From Acidobacteriaceae bacterium (GTDB lineage: Bacteria > Acidobacteriota > Terriglobia > Terriglobales > Acidobacteriaceae), in the NCBI GenBank assembly GCA_030042915.1, contig JASHYS010000248.1, forward strand, positions 1-9,141: 9,141 nucleotides of DNA, given 5' to 3'. The number at the start of each line of letters is the position of its first letter. Position 1 is the first letter of the stretch. Under the pieces are notes generated by a model. That model ran no database searches. It was not told the origin of the DNA and saw only the letters and a program-made list of their open reading frames with translations. A program made the translations under genes and the position numbers. Below are positions 7,075 to 9,141 of this stretch, in pieces.

Positions 7075-8127
7075 ATGCGTAAATCTCTCATCCCGATCTG
7101 CATTGCCGTTCTTGCTCTTGTTCTCGCGCCTTCAGTGAGGGCGCAGGGTTATGCCATTGGCGCAGACGTTTCGTTCCTGGCCAAGTGCGAGCAGGATGGC
7201 GTGATCTTCAAGGAGAACGGCCAGCCGAAGGATGTTCTGGCCCTGCTGCGCGAACACCATTACAACTGGGTGCGGCTGCGCATCTTTCACGATCCTGTCG
7301 CTGCGCCCGACAAGCTTCCCAACGACCTCAATTACACTCTGGCGCTGGCCAAGCGCGCCAAGGCGATGGGCTTTCACCTGCTGCTCGATTTTCACTACTC
7401 CGACAGTTGGGCCGATCCCGGCAAGCAACCCACACCCGCGGCGTGGAGCGGACTGAAACACAAGCAGCTTGTGCAGCAGGTCTTTGCCTACACGCGCGAT
7501 ACCATTGCCGCCTTTGCTCAGCAGGGCGTGATGCCCGACATGGTACAGGTAGGCAACGAAATCACCAACGGCATGCTGTGGCCCGATGGAAAGCTGCCGG
7601 ACAATTGGGACAATTTCGCTGACCTGCTCAAAGCCGGCATCGCGGGCGTGGATGCGGGTCGCGGCGCCGCGCCCAGACCGCGCATCATGATCCACATCGA
7701 GCGCAGCGGCGACCACGACGCGGCCGTCTGGTTCTTCGACAACCTGATTGCGCACCACGTTGCTTTCGATGTCATCGGGCTTTCCTACTACCCGTTCTGG
7801 CATGGGCGCATGGAGACACTGCGCGGCAATCTGCACGATCTTGCCCTGCGCTATCGCCGCCCCATCATCGTCGTTGAGACTGCATATAACTGGACGCCCG
7901 GCAAATCGGCGGGAAAAAGTGCGGAATTTCCGGAGAATCCCGAAGGGCAACTGGCATTTCTGCGCGCAGCGGATGCAGCCGTGCGCGCCATTCCCAACGG
8001 GCTGGGGCAGGGCGTTTTCTGGTGGGAGCCGGCCGCGGAAGGTGATCTGCGCGGCCGCAGCTTCTTCGATCTCGACGGAAATGTACTCCCGGTGATTACA
8101 GCCTTCGATACGCCCCGCGGACCCTGA
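7075..8127 (+). CDS. Secreted endo-beta-1,4-galactanase, glycoside hydrolase family 53
   Basis: This 350-residue enzyme should cut internal beta-1,4-galactosyl bonds in galactan and type I arabinogalactan, such as pectin side chains. Residues 1-23 are a signal peptide (MRKSLIPICI, hydrophobic core, SVRA before Q). The GH53 barrel begins at YAIGADVSF (26-34) and shows NWVRLRIF (64-71), the hallmark DFHYSDSWADPGKQ (105-118), MVQVGNEITNGMLWP (156-170) with acid/base E162, SYYPFWHG (237-244), VVETAYNW (266-273) with nucleophile E268, and QGVFWWEP near the C-terminus. Length fits a single-domain GH53 with no binding module. The start codon follows the receptor stop by 17 bases and has only GGGGAA very close to it, so translation is probably coupled to the receptor gene. 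No frameshift or missing catalytic residue is seen. This gene gives the locus its clearest substrate clue. Confidence 0.93.
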   Translation: MRKSLIPICIAVLALVLAPSVRAQGYAIGADVSFLAKCEQDGVIFKENGQPKDVLALLREHHYNWVRLRIFHDPVAAPDKLPNDLNYTLALAKRAKAMGFHLLLDFHYSDSWADPGKQPTPAAWSGLKHKQLVQQVFAYTRDTIAAFAQQGVMPDMVQVGNEITNGMLWPDGKLPDNWDNFADLLKAGIAGVDAGRGAAPRPRIMIHIERSGDHDAAVWFFDNLIAHHVAFDVIGLSYYPFWHGRMETLRGNLHDLALRYRRPIIVVETAYNWTPGKSAGKSAEFPENPEGQLAFLRAADAAVRAIPNGLGQGVFWWEPAAEGDLRGRSFFDLDGNVLPVITAFDTPRGP

Positions 8128-8163
8128 CGCGCCTTTACATCCAGATTGAAAGAAGAGCAAGCT

Positions 8164-8168
8164 GGAGG
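8164..8168 (+). promoter_or_regulatory. Ribosome-binding site of the response regulator
   Basis: GGAGG lies six bases before the ATG at 8175, supporting that start over the later in-frame ATG at 8193. Confidence 0.7.
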
Positions 8169-8174
8169 CAACGG

Positions 8175-8822
8175 ATGGACGAACAGGCGGAGATGAAGGA
8201 AGCGGCGAAGATCAAGGTTCTGATTGTCGATGATCATCCCATCATGCGCGTGGGCATTGCGGCCATTATCGAAGCCACGCCCGATATGACCGTGGTGGCG
8301 CAGGCCGGCAGCGGCGAGGAAGCGGTGGAGCTGTTTGAAAAACACCTTCCCGATATCACGCTGATGGATCTGCGCCTCCCGGGGATGAGCGGCGTGGAGG
8401 CGATTCGCGCGGTGATGGCGCGCCATCGCAATGCCAAGTTTGTGGTGCTGACCACCTATGAAGGCGACGAGGATATTCACCAGGCCCTGCAGGCGGGTGC
8501 GCGCAGCTACATCATCAAAGGCATGCCGCACGATGCACTGGTGAACGCGCTGCGGCGTGTGCATGCCGGCGGCCGATTCCTGCCGCAACCGGTGACACAG
8601 GCCCTGAACTCGCGCATTCCCAACTCCGACCTGAGCACGCGCGAGCGTGAAGTGCTGGACCTGATTGTGAGAGGAAAAAGCAACAAGGAGATTGCATCCG
8701 ATCTGGGGATCACTGAGTCCACCGTAAAGTGTCACGTCAGCGTGATTTTAATGCGCCTGAACGTGAGTGACCGCACGCAGGCCGTGGTCACAGCGCTGCA
8801 ACGCGGCCTGATCCATCTATAG
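8175..8822 (+). CDS. NarL/FixJ-family response regulator (receiver plus LuxR-type DNA-binding domain)
   Basis: This 215-residue cytoplasmic regulator should be phosphorylated by a sensor kinase and then bind DNA. The receiver occupies about residues 13-130: KVLIVDDHPIMRVG with acidic D19-D20, phosphate-accepting D65 in LMDLRLPGMSG, VLTTYEGDEDI with the switch Thr at 93 or 94, and K115 in YIIKGM. The LuxR-type helix-turn-helix spans about 152-213, with LSTREREVLDLIVRGKSNKEIA, LGITESTVKCHV and RLNVSDRTQAV. All key receiver residues are present, so normal phosphorylation control is expected. It follows the galactanase by 47 bases in the same direction and is probably the last gene of the receptor operon. 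The propeller sensor at the left edge belongs to a family that usually partners with this regulator class, so it may be the cognate sensor. Targets may include the receptor leader, but no site has been shown. Confidence 0.93.
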   Translation: MDEQAEMKEAAKIKVLIVDDHPIMRVGIAAIIEATPDMTVVAQAGSGEEAVELFEKHLPDITLMDLRLPGMSGVEAIRAVMARHRNAKFVVLTTYEGDEDIHQALQAGARSYIIKGMPHDALVNALRRVHAGGRFLPQPVTQALNSRIPNSDLSTREREVLDLIVRGKSNKEIASDLGITESTVKCHVSVILMRLNVSDRTQAVVTALQRGLIHL

Positions 8823-8852
8823 AAAAAGCGTGACGGCCTGCATCAATCACGC
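8821..8852 (-). terminator. Intrinsic terminator of the minus-strand barrel gene
   Basis: Read on the minus strand, GCGTGA (8852-8847), a 13-base loop and TCACGC (8833-8828) form a 6-bp perfect stem followed at once by TTTTTCT (8827-8821). The barrel-gene TGA at 8845-8843 lies just after the first stem arm, and the T-run overlaps the response regulator's TAG stop at 8820-8822. On the plus strand the same stem has no following T-run, so it should mainly stop the minus-strand transcript. The stem is short, hence moderate confidence. Confidence 0.6.
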
Positions 8853-9141
8853 GGACCTGCGCCAAAGATGCGCACACGCAACCCAACGCTGGCGCTTAAT
8901 GTCGTCATGGCTCCGAAAGTGAATTGCGGCCAGTACTGGTACTCAAGGCTGAAAGTGGCGAAATGTGAAGTGGTAGCGGGCCCCGATGGAGTACGTTTCC
9001 ACGTGGACGTTGGCAGATTGGTAGTACTCTTCCCAACGGCCCTCCGCCTCGATGCCCAGGCGCCGCCGCGTGTCGGCATCGACAAAGCCGGCGATCCCAA
9101 GCATTTTCCGCTCGCCGTACTGCACGTATTGGCCTGAGGCC
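8843..9141 (-). pseudogene. Outer-membrane beta-barrel protein, C-terminal part, apparently broken by frame change and internal loss; cut by the right edge
   Basis: Two adjacent minus-strand frames each give part of one barrel protein. The first, open from the window edge to a TGA at 8945-8943, reads GQYVQYGERKMLGIAGF, then LGIEAEGRWEEYY, VHVETYSIGARYHF and FRHFQP. The second frame carries on from about 8955 with LEYQYWPQFTFGAM, LSASVGLRVRIFG and a TGA at 8845-8843. Both pieces match my memory of one acidobacterial barrel family, where a stretch of several tens of residues (two or more strands) normally lies between the FQP-like and YEYQ-like segments. That stretch is missing here along with the frame. 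The terminal strand pattern (alternating, ending VRIF) and the terminator right behind it support a once-functional gene. A sequencing error could explain a frame change but not the missing strands. The N-terminus is outside the window. Confidence 0.6.

Noticed and set aside
7132..8160. Minus-strand open frame of 342 codons opposite GH53
   Set aside because: It mirrors the full GH53 gene, whose catalytic motifs are unmistakable; the antisense product shows no domain or signal peptide.
7851..8735. Minus-strand open frame of 294 codons spanning the GH53 end and the response regulator
   Set aside because: It crosses two well-supported genes in antisense and has no family features.
1..9141. CRISPR arrays, tRNA or rRNA genes, insertion sequences, prophage genes
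   Set aside because: No regularly spaced repeats, no cloverleaf or rRNA-like segments, no transposase or integrase motifs and no flanking terminal repeats were seen on either strand.

Overview
The window looks like chromosomal DNA from a GC-rich, Gram-negative polymer degrader, most probably an acidobacterium of the Terriglobia type. This rests on three protein families that I recall as characteristic of that group: a large TonB-dependent receptor with an N-terminal carboxypeptidase-regulatory-like domain, a periplasmic beta-propeller sensor, and a small outer-membrane beta-barrel family. The taxonomic call is inference from protein style, not from a marker gene.

Layout, left to right. Positions 468 to 1 (minus strand, cut by the window edge) encode the first 156 residues of an exported two-component-regulator propeller protein, normally the sensor half of a histidine kinase. 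A divergent intergenic stretch (469-649) separates it from a secreted family GH35 beta-galactosidase-like enzyme (650-3220, plus). A 315-base gap follows. It contains a strong RNA-type hairpin and two overlapping perfect 12-bp palindromes. It leads into a tight plus-strand cluster: a 1173-residue Oar-like TonB-dependent receptor (3536-7057), a family GH53 endo-beta-1,4-galactanase (7075-8127, 17 bases later) and a NarL/FixJ-family response regulator (8175-8822, 47 bases later). A convergent minus-strand outer-membrane barrel gene (8843-9141, cut by the right edge) appears broken by a frame change and an internal deletion. Its intrinsic terminator overlaps the response-regulator stop codon.

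Taken together this is a compact galactan or pectic-side-chain utilization locus. The galactanase would cut beta-1,4-galactan to short oligosaccharides, the receptor would import them across the outer membrane, and the GH35 enzyme would release galactose from chain ends. Regulation is plausibly by a split sensor (left edge) and response regulator (end of the operon), a two-protein counterpart of the hybrid two-component systems that control Bacteroidota polysaccharide loci. The substrate assignment rests mainly on GH53, which is a narrow-specificity family. The pairing of sensor with regulator is inference from position and family.

No RNA gene, CRISPR array, transposase or prophage gene was seen. 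The most interesting points are the structured leader before the receptor, the split sensor/regulator arrangement around the galactan genes, the divergent active-site residues of the GH35 enzyme, and the decayed barrel gene at the right edge.
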